Below, in pieces: positions 7,350-16,933 of a stretch of DNA of 47,862 bases (within the stretch, counting starts at the first letter, position 1; each line of letters begins with the position of its first letter). The stretch comes from an uncultured Muribaculaceae bacterium (GTDB taxonomy: Bacteria; Bacteroidota; Bacteroidia; Bacteroidales; Muribaculaceae). A program made the position numbers and the translations under genes. A model generated the notes under the pieces. The model saw only the letters and a program-made list of their open reading frames with translations, made no database searches and had not been told where the DNA came from. The stretch is taken from the NCBI GenBank assembly GCA_958439725.1, contig CAUBWJ010000017.1, positions 1 to 47,862 of the forward strand, in the 5' to 3' direction.

Positions 7350-9641
7350 TCAAAGATCAACGTGACTTCCCTGGCGGGAAAGCACGGCGGCATCAAGTCC
7401 GGCTATGATGGCAAGATTCAGGATGCTTCGCACAGAAGCGTGAATGCTTATGAAATGCACGGGCTTGTTCAGACCCATCTGGATGGGGCCTATGGCATCG
7501 CCCACTCCCATTTCAAGCATAGTGCGGTAGGCCGTGCTTGCCGAACTCAGGTTGGGGAAAATGAGGGTGTTCACATCCATTCCCTTTATGCGGTTGAAGG
7601 GGAAGGTGGTGTCGCGCATCTTCTTGTTCAGAGCGAAATTCAGCGCCATCTCGCCCTCTATGGCAAGGTCGGGATAATCCTGCTGCATACGGGCCACGGC
7701 ATCGCGCGAGGCACGGCATTCATCTTCATCGCTGGAACCGAAGGTGCTGTAGCTGCACAGCGCCATGACGGGTTTGTGGGCATAATATTCCACGGCGTTG
7801 CGGGTAAGACGGGCTATGTCGTAGAGAGTGTCGGCGTCGCACTGCTTGTTAATCTGAGTGTCGGAGAGGAAGAAGGTGCCGCGCTTGGTGTTGACGATAT
7901 GCATTGTGGCGAAATGGCTGTAAGGGGCCCTTACGCCAATCACTTCCTTAGCGATATCGCCGATACTGTGGGCCTGGGAATATGTTCCGCCGAGGAATGC
8001 GTCGGCATCGCCTTCCTCCACCATCATCATTCCGAAATAATTGCGGTCGTACATCTTCTCGAGCGCCTCGTAGTAGGAAATACCCTGGCGGGAACGTTTC
8101 TCGGCGAGCCGGGCGGCATAACGCTTGCGGCGGTCGGCCTCGCGGTCGTGGCGGAGATTGACGATTTCTATTCCCGAGATGTCGAGACCGAGACGGTGGG
8201 CACGCTTGGCAATCATCTCCTCGTTGCCCAGCAGAACGGGCACGAGCACGCCCTCCTTTGCGGCAATGGCAGCAGCCTTGAGCATATTGTCGGTGTTTGC
8301 CTCGCCGAACACAACGCGCTTGGGCTCTGTCTTGGCGCGCTCGAAGATGCGGCGCACGAGCTTGTTGTCGTAGCCCATGAGTTTGCGAAGCTGTTCCTCA
8401 TAAGCCTGCCAGTCAGTGATGGGCCGCTGTGCCACGCCGCTTTCCATTGCGCCGCGGGCAACAGCCGGGGCAACGCTTATGAGCAGACGGGGGTCGAGAG
8501 GCTTGGGAAGAATATAGTTTTTACCGAATGTAAGGTCAGCGTTCTCATAGGCTGCATTGACAACCGAAGGAACAGGGAGCTTGGCAAGGGCGGCAATGGC
8601 ATGCACGGCGGCAAGTTTCATCTCCTCGTTGATAACGGTGGCCCCGCAGTCGAGCGCGCCACGGAATATATACGGGAAACCGAGCACGTTGTTTATCTGG
8701 TTGGGATAGTCACTGCGGCCGGTGGCAAAAATGAGGTCGGGGCGCGAATTGACAGCTACGTCGTAGGCAATCTCAGGATCGGGATTGGCCAGAGCGAACA
8801 CGATTGGACGCGGGGCCATGGACATGAGCATCTCGGGCGTAAGGACATCCTTTACGGAGAGTCCGAGGAAAACGTCGGCACCGACCATAGCCTCGGCAAG
8901 AGTAGTAATGGGGCGGGTGGTCATAAACTCACGTTTCTGCTCGTTGAGGTTCCCGCGCGAGGAGTTGATGACACCACGGCTGTCGCACATCACGATATTC
9001 TCGGAACGCACGCCCAGCGCCTTGTAAAGACGGGTGCAGGAAATGGCTGCGGCACCGGCGCCGTTGACCACAAGCTTCACATCGCCTATTTTCTTATTCT
9101 GGATTTCGAGAGCGTTGAGAAGACCGGCGGCCGAGATTATAGCGGTGCCGTGCTGGTCGTCGTGCATCACCGGAATATTGCATTCCTCTTTCAGACGGCG
9201 CTCGATCTCGAAGCACTCAGGCGCCTTTATATCCTCAAGGTTGATACCGCCGAAGGTAGGAGTAAGAGCCTTTACAATCTCTATGAACTTCTCGGGATCC
9301 TTTTCGTTGACTTCAATGTCGAAACAGTCGAGACCGGCAAAAATCTTAAACAGAAGAGCTTTTCCTTCCATAACAGGCTTGCCGGCGAGAGCGCCTATAT
9401 CACCGAGGCCGAGAACTGCGGTGCCGTTGGAAATCACAGCCACGAGATTGCCCTTGTTGGTGTATTCATAGACATCGGCCGGATTTGCTTCAATCTCCTT
9501 GCAGGGATAGGCCACGCCCGGTGAATAAGCCAGAGCGAGGTCGTGGGGGGTGGAGTAAGCCTTTGTGGGAACTACTTCGATTTTTCCGTGCTTGCCTTTG
9601 CGGTGATATTCAAGCGCGGCTTCTTTGGTAACTGACGACAT
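7350..9641 (-). CDS. maeB: NADP-dependent malic enzyme, MaeB type
   Basis: This 763-residue enzyme decarboxylates L-malate to pyruvate with NADP. Residues 1-430 are the malic domain and Rossmann fold: AYSPGVAYPC near 37, 'GLGDIGALAGKPVMEGK' near 78, MHDDQHGTA near 160 and the nucleotide-binding VVNGAGAAA near 190. Residues of about 430-763 form the phosphotransacetylase-like regulatory domain typical of MaeB (FGEANTDNMLKAA; DAFLGG; 'MALNFALN'). In the family this part is allosteric (acetyl-CoA) and not an active transacetylase. It is first in a four-gene operon and divergent from ilvA. A 735-codon frame on the opposite strand is an antisense shadow. Confidence 0.96.
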   Translation of the reverse strand: MSSVTKEAALEYHRKGKHGKIEVVPTKAYSTPHDLALAYSPGVAYPCKEIEANPADVYEYTNKGNLVAVISNGTAVLGLGDIGALAGKPVMEGKALLFKIFAGLDCFDIEVNEKDPEKFIEIVKALTPTFGGINLEDIKAPECFEIERRLKEECNIPVMHDDQHGTAIISAAGLLNALEIQNKKIGDVKLVVNGAGAAAISCTRLYKALGVRSENIVMCDSRGVINSSRGNLNEQKREFMTTRPITTLAEAMVGADVFLGLSVKDVLTPEMLMSMAPRPIVFALANPDPEIAYDVAVNSRPDLIFATGRSDYPNQINNVLGFPYIFRGALDCGATVINEEMKLAAVHAIAALAKLPVPSVVNAAYENADLTFGKNYILPKPLDPRLLISVAPAVARGAMESGVAQRPITDWQAYEEQLRKLMGYDNKLVRRIFERAKTEPKRVVFGEANTDNMLKAAAIAAKEGVLVPVLLGNEEMIAKRAHRLGLDISGIEIVNLRHDREADRRKRYAARLAEKRSRQGISYYEALEKMYDRNYFGMMMVEEGDADAFLGGTYSQAHSIGDIAKEVIGVRAPYSHFATMHIVNTKRGTFFLSDTQINKQCDADTLYDIARLTRNAVEYYAHKPVMALCSYSTFGSSDEDECRASRDAVARMQQDYPDLAIEGEMALNFALNKKMRDTTFPFNRIKGMDVNTLIFPNLSSASTAYRTMLEMGVGDAIGPIQMGLNKPVHFISIHASVRSILNLAIIAGLDAAVLSRQGSHVDL

Positions 9642-9726
9642 ATAAGTTAAAAAGTAATAGAAATTTAACGTTATGGAAACAAGGACTATGGAAGAAAAAG
9701 ATGGAATCTTCCAACCCTTTAACTCA

Positions 9727-9734
9727 CAAATTTA
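9727..9734 (-). promoter_or_regulatory. -7 box for the maeB operon
   Basis: On the minus strand this reads TAAATTTG, matching TAnnTTTG, about 85 bases before the maeB start. No good -33 element is seen. It lies in the 247-bp divergent region (9642-9888) shared with ilvA. Confidence 0.45.
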
Positions 9735-9855
9735 CAAAAACGCATGGAGGAAGGTTGAGCCGTGAATGAATTTTTAATCGGGGTTTAACCAAATTTAGCA
9801 ATTGATTTGTGAAAGTGTTTACACTGTTTTTTATTAAAAATACTCCCGTTTTTAT

Positions 9856-9863
9856 TAAATTTG
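9856..9863 (+). promoter_or_regulatory. -7 box for ilvA
   Basis: TAAATTTGC matches the Bacteroidetes -7 element, 25 bases before the ilvA start codon. The upstream DNA is very T-rich; no clear -33 TTG is placed correctly. Confidence 0.55.
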
Positions 9864-9888
9864 CCGAAACTAATCATCACACGTCAAC

Positions 9889-11097
9889 ATGGAAAGACAG
9901 TTAACCATCGCCGAGGTCTACAATGCAGCCAAAGTGCTTCAGGATGTGGCCCGGCACCCCAAACTCATCGGCCCGACCAAACTCAACCCCGAGGCCGAAG
10001 TATATCTAAAGCCTGAAAACCTGCAGTACACCGGCTCATTCAAACTCCGCGGCGCCTACTACAAGATCTCACAACTCTCCGACGAAGAGAAATCGCATGG
10101 CGTAATAGCCTGCTCGGCCGGAAACCACGCCCAGGGTGTGGCACTCGGAGCCACCCACAACGGCATCAAATCCGTGATATGCCTTCCCGCCGGTGCCCCG
10201 ATTTCCAAAATCGAGGCCACAAAAGCTCTCGGCGCAGAGGTAGTGCTTGTGCCCGGCGTTTATGATGACGCCTATGCCCGGGCCCTTGAACTTCAGAAAG
10301 AACATAACTACACTCTTGTGCATCCCTTCGACGACCCGCTGGTTATAGCCGGTCAGGGAACCATAGGTCTGGAAATAATAGAGGAGATGCCTGATGTGGA
10401 GGCCGTGATTGTGCCGATAGGCGGCGGCGGTCTCATATCCGGAGTGGCCTTTACCATCAAGACCCTCAAACCTGACGTGAAGGTTTATGGCGTTCAGGCA
10501 AAGGGAGCTCCCTCGATGGTCGATTCCATAAAGAAAGGTGAGCGTGTAAGGCTCGACAGCGTTTCGACCATAGCCGACGGTATCGCCGTGAAGGAACCCG
10601 GAGTGAACACATTCGACCTGTGCTCCAAATATGTTGACGAGATTGTGACTGTGAGCGACGACGAAGTGGCAGCAGCCATCCTCACTCTCATAGAGCAGCA
10701 GAAGCTCGTGGCCGAAGGTGCCGGAGCCGTTTCGGTGGCAGCCGCCATGTTCAACAAGGTTCCCATCCAGGGCAAGAAGGTGGTTTGCCTTGTTTCGGGC
10801 GGCAACATCGACGTGACCAACCTGAACCGCGTGATCACCCGCGGACTCGTGAAGAACGGCCGCGACTGCTCCATAACCCTGCGCCTGAGCGACAAGCCGG
10901 GACAGCTTTCGAAGGTGTGCAGCGTGATAGGTGAAAACGGAGCCAACATCCTTTCGGTTGAACACAAGCGCAACTCAACCAACACCCAGATTTCGGGCTG
11001 CCAGCTCAACATAGAGATGGAAACCCGCGACCGCGCCCACATAAAGCAGATAGTCAAAGCCCTTACAGAGGCCGGTTTTGAGGTGGATTCAATCTAA
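9889..11097 (+). CDS. ilvA: threonine ammonia-lyase with one ACT domain
   Basis: This 402-residue PLP enzyme converts L-threonine to 2-oxobutanoate and ammonia, the first step towards isoleucine. Lys52 in the GSFKLRGA motif binds the cofactor, the tetraglycine loop IGGGGLISG lies near residue 175, and 'CLVSGGNIDVTNLNR' near 300 is typical of the fold II lyases. Residues of about 325-402 form a single ACT domain (TLRLSDKPGQLSKV... GANILSVEHKR), the length class found in many Bacteroidetes and Gram-positives rather than the two-domain E. coli IlvA. Feedback control through the ACT domain is likely. It is followed by a terminator and appears monocistronic. Confidence 0.93.
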   Translation: MERQLTIAEVYNAAKVLQDVARHPKLIGPTKLNPEAEVYLKPENLQYTGSFKLRGAYYKISQLSDEEKSHGVIACSAGNHAQGVALGATHNGIKSVICLPAGAPISKIEATKALGAEVVLVPGVYDDAYARALELQKEHNYTLVHPFDDPLVIAGQGTIGLEIIEEMPDVEAVIVPIGGGGLISGVAFTIKTLKPDVKVYGVQAKGAPSMVDSIKKGERVRLDSVSTIADGIAVKEPGVNTFDLCSKYVDEIVTVSDDEVAAAILTLIEQQKLVAEGAGAVSVAAAMFNKVPIQGKKVVCLVSGGNIDVTNLNRVITRGLVKNGRDCSITLRLSDKPGQLSKVCSVIGENGANILSVEHKRNSTNTQISGCQLNIEMETRDRAHIKQIVKALTEAGFEVDSI

Positions 11098-11121
11098 ACC
11101 TTAGACCGGGCTTGAAAATAC

Positions 11122-11160
11122 AGGCGATGTGTCAACCGGCACATCGCCTTATTATTTTAC
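11122..11160 (+). terminator. terminator after ilvA
   Basis: AGGCGATGTG (11122-11131) pairs perfectly with CACATCGCCT (11140-11149) around an 8-base loop, followed by a T-rich tract. Confidence 0.85.
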
Positions 11161-11202
11161 AAAATTTAACCACACAGGAGCCGGGCAGAACGGCCTTTTG
11201 TA

Positions 11203-11210
11203 TAAATTTG
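11203..11210 (+). promoter_or_regulatory. -7 box of the RND efflux operon
   Basis: TAAATTTG followed by C matches TAnnTTTG, 52 bases before the TolC-family gene. Its last base is the first base of the upstream copy of a repeated palindromic motif, so a protein bound there would block transcription start. Confidence 0.55.
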
Positions 11211-11241
11211 CAAAACGTTTCCGTTCCAGGCAAAACGTTTC
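11210..11241. promoter_or_regulatory. pair of GCAAAACGTTTC sites, candidate operator of the efflux operon
   Basis: GCAAAACGTTTC occurs at 11210-11221 and again at 11230-11241, exactly 20 bp apart, about two helical turns. Each contains the palindrome AAACGTTT. The pair sits at the expected transcription start just after the -7 box. No regulator gene is adjacent, so the binding protein is unknown. Confidence 0.5.
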
Positions 11242-11262
11242 AACTTTCCATCATAAAACCGG

Positions 11263-12702
11263 ATGACAACACAATCATTATACCCGACTCTTGCAGCCGG
11301 CATCCTGCTGTTTACGGCCGATGCCATGGCTCAAGTCCCCTCCCCGCCTTCCGACACACTGAGACTCTCGCTTGAAAAGTGCATAGAGATAGCGCTTGAC
11401 GAGAACCCGACCGTGAAGGTGGCCGACATGGAGATCACGCGTCTCGACTATTCAAAAAAAGAGACCTTAGGACAGCTTCTGCCGACGGTTTCATTCGGTG
11501 GCACCTACAGCCGCACCCTTGAGAAACAGACCATGTATATGGACGGCTTCGGAGGTTCGGGCGGTTCATCATCCACTCCGGGTGAAGGCGGCGCCGACAC
11601 TGAGGAGCCTGCCACAAGAGCCTCGGCACGCCCGGCCTCGGGAATAAAAGTGGGCCGTGACAACTCCTATTCTCTTGGATTCTCCGCCTCCATGCCCCTG
11701 ATAGCCCCGCAGCTGTGGAAGACGCTTGACCTTAGCGAAAGCCGCATAATGGAAAGCGTGGAGAAATCGCGCCAGTCGAGACTCCAGCTTATCAACCAGG
11801 TGAAGAACGCCTACTATACCCTGCTCCTTGCCGAGGACACCCACCGCACAGTGCTCGAGAGCTACGACATGGCAAAACTCACCGCCGACACCTATCAGAA
11901 ACGCTACTCACTGGGGGCGGCGTCGGATTATGACGTGCTCCGCACGCAGGTGGCACTCCAGAACGTGGAGCCGGAGCTTACACAGGCCGTGATAGCCATC
12001 AGGCAGGCACGGCTGCAGCTTGCCATCCTTCTGGGATTCGACACCGGTATAGCCATAAGCCCCACCCAGAAACTGAGCGACTACGAGGAAACCATGTATG
12101 AAAGAGCACTGCAGCTGTCCACCGACATAAAAGACAACCCGGACATGCGGCTGCTCGACATCCAGACGCGCCAGCTCAACGACGCGCTCAAAATCCAAAA
12201 AATGTCATGGTTTCCCACCCTCGCGCTTTCGGCCAATTACAACTGGACAGCCATGAACAACGGCTCGCCATTCAAAAATCTGCGCTGGACACCTTATTCC
12301 ATGATAGGGCTGACGCTTTCCGTGCCGCTTTTCGAGGGTGGACAACGCTATTCGCGCATAAAACAGGCCCGCATACAGGTGGAAGAGATGAAATGGCAGC
12401 GCGACAACCTGCAGCGTACAATCACAATGCAGGCCGAAGTGGCACTGGACAACATAAACCTGAACGTAAAACAGATTGCATCGTGCGCAAGAAGCATTGA
12501 ACAGGCCGAGCGCGCCCACACCATACAGAAAGAGAGCTTCGACATAGGAGCCACAACCTATCTTGACCTGCGCGACTCAGAGCTTGCGCTCACCCGCTCG
12601 CGCCTGGCCTATTACCAATCAGTCTATAATTACCTTACCGGATGCTCAGACCTTGAGCTTCTTCTCGGGAAAGACATACCACCCACAGCAAAACCGTTAT
12701 GA
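11263..12702 (+). CDS. TolC-family outer membrane efflux protein
   Basis: This 479-residue protein has a Sec signal peptide ending near ADAMA|QV. It then carries two outer-membrane efflux protein repeats, typical openings being 'LSLEKCIEIALDENPTVKVADMEI' near residue 40 and 'LDIQTRQLNDALKIQK' near 300, and long helices for the periplasmic tunnel. An unusual Gly/Ser/Thr-rich insert (residues of about 92-125) lies within the first extracellular loop region. It forms the outer membrane duct of the pump encoded by the next two genes, whose start codons overlap successive stop codons (ATGA). Substrates cannot be deduced. Confidence 0.93.
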   Translation: MTTQSLYPTLAAGILLFTADAMAQVPSPPSDTLRLSLEKCIEIALDENPTVKVADMEITRLDYSKKETLGQLLPTVSFGGTYSRTLEKQTMYMDGFGGSGGSSSTPGEGGADTEEPATRASARPASGIKVGRDNSYSLGFSASMPLIAPQLWKTLDLSESRIMESVEKSRQSRLQLINQVKNAYYTLLLAEDTHRTVLESYDMAKLTADTYQKRYSLGAASDYDVLRTQVALQNVEPELTQAVIAIRQARLQLAILLGFDTGIAISPTQKLSDYEETMYERALQLSTDIKDNPDMRLLDIQTRQLNDALKIQKMSWFPTLALSANYNWTAMNNGSPFKNLRWTPYSMIGLTLSVPLFEGGQRYSRIKQARIQVEEMKWQRDNLQRTITMQAEVALDNINLNVKQIASCARSIEQAERAHTIQKESFDIGATTYLDLRDSELALTRSRLAYYQSVYNYLTGCSDLELLLGKDIPPTAKPL

Positions 12703-13769
12703 GACACAACCATTTATCCATCATCTCCCTTTGCGCCCTGATAGCGGTAGCAAGCGGATGCAGTTCAGACAAAGCCAAAGAAACCCCGGGAGCATCCCAT
12801 CAGGAAGAGATACCGGCCATAGAAGCGGTTGAGGTAGGACTTCAGACGGTAGATGCCACAGGTGAGTATACAGCGACCGTTGAGGCATTCAAGACCAACA
12901 ATATATCCTCGTCGTCGCCCAACCGCATAAAGCGTATACTTGTGGACGTAGGGGCCAGAGTGGCAAAAGGCCAGAAACTCGTGGAGCTCGACGCCACCGG
13001 AACCGACCAGCTCAAAGTGCGCCTTGACAACGCACAGAGGGAATATGACCGAGCCGTGCAGCTGCTCAAGATAGGCGCCGGCACGCAGCAAAGCGTAGAC
13101 CAGCTCAAGACAGAGCTTGACGCCCAGACCAAACAGTATGCCAACCTGATGGAGAACACCTATCTGGTATCGCCCATCTCGGGAGTGGTCACGGCCCGCA
13201 ACTATGACCCAGGCGACATGACCGGCTCCCTTCCCATACTCACCGTGGAGCAGATACAGCCGGTGAAAGTGATGATCAACATCAGCGAGGCCGAATATGC
13301 CAAGGTGAAAAAAGGAATGAAGGTAAACGTGAATCTCGACGTATATCCCGACGAGACCTTCACCGGCACGGTCTATCTGGTTCATCCCTCAATTGATGCC
13401 TCGACGCGCACCTTCACGGCCGAAATAACCATTGACAATCCGCAGGACAGAGTGATACCCGGCATGTTCGCAAGAGTGAGCATCCTTTTCGGAACGACGG
13501 AGCATGTGGTTGTTCCCGACCGGGCCGTTGTGAAACAGACTGGCTCGGGCAAGCGGTTTGTCTACGTGTACAATCCGGCGGACTCCACCGTGAGCTATCT
13601 TCCCGTTGAACTGGGACAGCGTCTGACCGACAGCTACGAGATTACCAGCGGCCTCGAACCGGGCAGCCTTGTGGTGATTACCGGACAGACCCGCTTACGC
13701 GACGGCAGCAAGGCACGCCTTTTTAACAAAAATGAAAATCCATCCCCTACGCCTAACGACAGCATATGA
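12699..13769 (+). CDS. RND efflux periplasmic adaptor (membrane fusion protein)
   Basis: This 356-residue lipoprotein (AVASGC|SS) is the adaptor between the inner membrane pump and the TolC duct. The barrel-sandwich half 'ATVEAFKTNNISS... IKRILVDVGARVAKGQKLVELD' (residues of about 52-100) is followed by a short alpha-hairpin (residues of about 100-145). The second lipoyl half 'LVSPISGVVTARNYDPGDM' comes at about 150-170, and then the beta-barrel and membrane-proximal domains. It overlaps the TolC gene by four bases and the pump gene by four bases, so the three subunits are co-translated. The short hairpin is normal for MdtA/AcrA-like adaptors. Confidence 0.93.
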   Translation: MRHNHLSIISLCALIAVASGCSSDKAKETPGASHQEEIPAIEAVEVGLQTVDATGEYTATVEAFKTNNISSSSPNRIKRILVDVGARVAKGQKLVELDATGTDQLKVRLDNAQREYDRAVQLLKIGAGTQQSVDQLKTELDAQTKQYANLMENTYLVSPISGVVTARNYDPGDMTGSLPILTVEQIQPVKVMINISEAEYAKVKKGMKVNVNLDVYPDETFTGTVYLVHPSIDASTRTFTAEITIDNPQDRVIPGMFARVSILFGTTEHVVVPDRAVVKQTGSGKRFVYVYNPADSTVSYLPVELGQRLTDSYEITSGLEPGSLVVITGQTRLRDGSKARLFNKNENPSPTPNDSI

Positions 13770-16700
13770 GCATTTACGCAAGCGCGGTAAAGCGCCCGGT
13801 GATGACGGCCCTCTGTTTCGTGGCCGTCGCTATCCTCGGTCTGTATTCACTTTCAAAACTCCCTATCGACCTTTATCCCGATGTGGAGACCAACACCATA
13901 ATGGTGATGACTACCTATCAGGGAGCGAGCGCGCAGGATATAGAGCAGAACGTGACACGTCCGCTTGAGAACGTGCTCAACTCCGTGAACGACCTCAAGC
14001 ACATCACATCCAAATCGCGAGAAAACATCTCGGTGATAACGCTGGAATTCGAGTATGGAAAGGACATCGACGTGCTGACCAACGACGTGCGCGACAAACT
14101 TGACATGGTTAAGAGCCAGCTTCCCGACAACGCCGAGAACCCCATAATTTTCAAGTTCAGCTCCGATATGATTCCCATAGTGCTGCTTTCGGTACAGGCT
14201 AAGGAAAGCATGCCGGGACTATACAAGATACTCGACGAGGACGTGGCCAATCCTCTGGCTCGCATATCGGGAGTAGGCTCAGTGTCGATTTCCGGAGCGC
14301 CTAAGCGAGAGATACACGTGTATATCGACCCGCTGCGGCTCGAAGCCTACAATCTGACGGTTGAATCCATCTCGCAGGTGATAGCGGCCGAAAACCGCAA
14401 TGTGCCCGGCGGCTCGTTTGACATAGGCTCCGACACATACTCGCTGCGTGTGCAGGGTGAATTCAAGGATGCCACGGAACTAAACAACATAGTGGTGGGC
14501 TCACGCGACGGACGCAATATCTATCTTCGCGATGTGGCCCGAGTGGACGACTCGCTGGAAGAACGTGCCCAGCAGACCTTCAACGACGGCGAGAAAGGCG
14601 CCATGATCGTGATACAGAAACAGTCGGGAGCCAATTCGGTGGAGATATCCAACAAGGTGCTGAAGCTGCTCCCCTCGCTTCAGAAACGCCTACCTTCGGA
14701 TGTGAAGCTCGGCATTATAGTGGATACATCCGACAATATCCGCAACACCATACATTCTCTTGTGGAAACGGTGCTCTACGCGCTGCTATTCGTGGTGATA
14801 GTGGTATTCACCTTCCTTGGAAGATGGCGCGCCACACTCATCATCACCATAACCATACCTATATCGCTCATCGCCTCGTTCATTTATCTTGCGGCCACGG
14901 GCAACTCCCTCAACATCGTATCGCTCTCGGCTCTCTCGATTTCGATAGGCATGGTGGTGGACGACGCAATCGTGGTGCTTGAGAATGTAACGACCCATAT
15001 AGAACGCGGAGCCGATCCCAAACAGGCGGCAATTCACGGCACAAACGAGGTGGCCGTGTCGGTAATCGCCTCGACACTGACACTTATAGCGGTATTCTTC
15101 CCCCTTACGCTCGTAACCGGCATGACCGGCGTGCTCTTCCGTCAGCTGGGCTGGATGGTGTGCATTATGATGGTCATCTCGACCGTGTGCGCTCTGTCGC
15201 TCACCCCCATGCTCTGCTCGCGACTTCTCCGCCGCGACAACAAGCACGGAAAGCTCTATACTCTGCTGTTCACCCCCATTAACAAAGGTCTGGATGCATT
15301 TGACCGCGGGTACGCCCGGGTGCTCAACTACGTGGTGGAGCACAAAAGTCTCACCATCGGAAGCTGTATGGCGATATTCATAGGCTCTCTGTTCCTGCTC
15401 AAATATGTGGGAACCGAGTTTTTCCCGACAGCCGACGACGCGCGCCTCGGCGTAAGCCTTGAGCTTCCCATAGGGTCGAGAGTGGAGCTTGCACAGGAGG
15501 CCACCGCACGCCTTTCGCGTGAATGGCGCGAGAAGTATCCCGAGATAAAGATGCTCAACTACACCACCGGCAACGCCTCGAGCGACAACACCTTCGCCTC
15601 GCTGAGCGACAACGGCCCGCATATCGTGTCGATGAACATCCGTCTCACCGACCCCGGCGAACGCGAGCGGTCGAGCACGGAACTTGCCGCCCTGATGCGC
15701 CAGGACCTACAGGAACGTTTCCCGGAGTTCAAGAAAGCGCAGGTTAATGTGGGCGGACGCCGAGGAGGCGGCATGGGCGGACAGTCGGCCGTTGACTTTG
15801 AAATCTACGGTTACGACTTCACCGAGACCGACTCCGTGGCATCACAGCTCAAAGCGGCTCTTGAAAAGGTGCCGGGAGCGGCCGACGTAATGGTATCACG
15901 TTCGGATTACCAGCCTGAATATCAGGTGGACTTCGACCGCGAGAAACTGGCGCTCTACGGCCTCAACCTCACCACGGCGGCCAACTATCTGCGCAACCGT
16001 ATAAACGGCAATCTCTCGAGCTACTTCCGCGAGGACGGCGAGGAATACGACATGAAGGTGATGTATGCCCCCGAACACCGAACATCGCTCAATGACATTG
16101 AGAACATCCTCATATACAATGCCGAAGGAAAAGGCGTCAGGGTGAAGGACGTAGGAAAGGTAGTGGAACGCTTCACGCCTCCCACAATCGAGCGCAAAGA
16201 CCGTGAACGTATCATCACGGTTTCCACGGTAGTTGACGGCGTGCCCATGAGCACAATCGTAGACTCGGCCAACGTGATAATAGACCGGATGGAGATTCCT
16301 GCCGGAGTGAACATACAGCTTGCAGGATCCTACGAGGACCAGCAGGAATCGTTCACCGACCTGCTTACCCTCGCGGTGCTTATAATCGTGCTGGTCTACA
16401 TAGTGATGGCCGCACAGTTCGAGAGCTATACCTATCCGGGCATAATCATGACATCGCTTCTCTTCGCATTCTCGGGTGTGTTCATTATCCTATATCTCAC
16501 AGGCCATACCCTCAATGTGATGTCGATGATCGGAGCCATTATGCTTATAGGCATTGTGGTGAAAAACGGTATAGTGCTGATTGACTACATATCGCTTAAC
16601 CGAGAGCGTGGCATGTCGATACGCCGTGCGGTGGTGCTCGGCGGCAAATCGCGTCTGCGTCCTGTGGTGATGACCACCCTCACCACCATCCTGGGTATGG

Positions 16701-16894
16701 TGCCGATGGCATTCGGCACCGGCCAAGGTTCGGAAATGTGGCGCCCCATGGGAACCGCGGTTATCGGCGGTCTGACACTGTCGACCATCCTGACACTTCT
16801 CTTCGTACCGACACTCTACTGCATATTCGCATACGTGGGGGTAAGGCGCAAGCGCCGGAAGCTTCGCGAATCCCTCGCCGCAACGAAATCATAA
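13766..16894 (+). CDS. RND multidrug efflux permease (HAE1 type)
   Basis: This 1042-residue inner membrane pump has the two-fold RND plan: TM1 at residues 8-30, a large periplasmic loop, TM2-6 near 335-480, a second loop, and TM8-12 near 870-1020. The proton-relay segment 'SIGMVVDDAIVVLENV' near residue 390 keeps the two aspartates in TM4. 'IDLYPDVETNTIMVMTTYQGASAQDIE' near 33 is the usual N-terminal porter start. It exports hydrophobic or amphiphilic compounds (drugs, bile salts) using the proton gradient. It is third in the operon, and the small P-II-like gene follows after 39 bases. Drug versus bile-salt preference is not readable. Confidence 0.95.
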   Translation: MSIYASAVKRPVMTALCFVAVAILGLYSLSKLPIDLYPDVETNTIMVMTTYQGASAQDIEQNVTRPLENVLNSVNDLKHITSKSRENISVITLEFEYGKDIDVLTNDVRDKLDMVKSQLPDNAENPIIFKFSSDMIPIVLLSVQAKESMPGLYKILDEDVANPLARISGVGSVSISGAPKREIHVYIDPLRLEAYNLTVESISQVIAAENRNVPGGSFDIGSDTYSLRVQGEFKDATELNNIVVGSRDGRNIYLRDVARVDDSLEERAQQTFNDGEKGAMIVIQKQSGANSVEISNKVLKLLPSLQKRLPSDVKLGIIVDTSDNIRNTIHSLVETVLYALLFVVIVVFTFLGRWRATLIITITIPISLIASFIYLAATGNSLNIVSLSALSISIGMVVDDAIVVLENVTTHIERGADPKQAAIHGTNEVAVSVIASTLTLIAVFFPLTLVTGMTGVLFRQLGWMVCIMMVISTVCALSLTPMLCSRLLRRDNKHGKLYTLLFTPINKGLDAFDRGYARVLNYVVEHKSLTIGSCMAIFIGSLFLLKYVGTEFFPTADDARLGVSLELPIGSRVELAQEATARLSREWREKYPEIKMLNYTTGNASSDNTFASLSDNGPHIVSMNIRLTDPGERERSSTELAALMRQDLQERFPEFKKAQVNVGGRRGGGMGGQSAVDFEIYGYDFTETDSVASQLKAALEKVPGAADVMVSRSDYQPEYQVDFDREKLALYGLNLTTAANYLRNRINGNLSSYFREDGEEYDMKVMYAPEHRTSLNDIENILIYNAEGKGVRVKDVGKVVERFTPPTIERKDRERIITVSTVVDGVPMSTIVDSANVIIDRMEIPAGVNIQLAGSYEDQQESFTDLLTLAVLIIVLVYIVMAAQFESYTYPGIIMTSLLFAFSGVFIILYLTGHTLNVMSMIGAIMLIGIVVKNGIVLIDYISLNRERGMSIRRAVVLGGKSRLRPVVMTTLTTILGMVPMAFGTGQGSEMWRPMGTAVIGGLTLSTILTLLFVPTLYCIFAYVGVRRKRRKLRESLAATKS

Positions 16895-16933
16895 AGCTTG
16901 TTTCATTTAGAACTTGTTTAATATCGACCTGAG

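Noticed and set aside
7317..9524. 735-codon open frame on the plus strand
   Set aside because: It is exactly antisense to maeB, whose full set of family motifs is intact; its protein is low-quality His/Gly/Val-rich sequence typical of a reverse shadow in GC-rich coding DNA.
14786..15622. 278-codon minus-strand frame inside the RND pump gene
   Set aside because: It is an antisense shadow with an unlikely Arg/His/Tyr-rich composition; the pump frame is complete.
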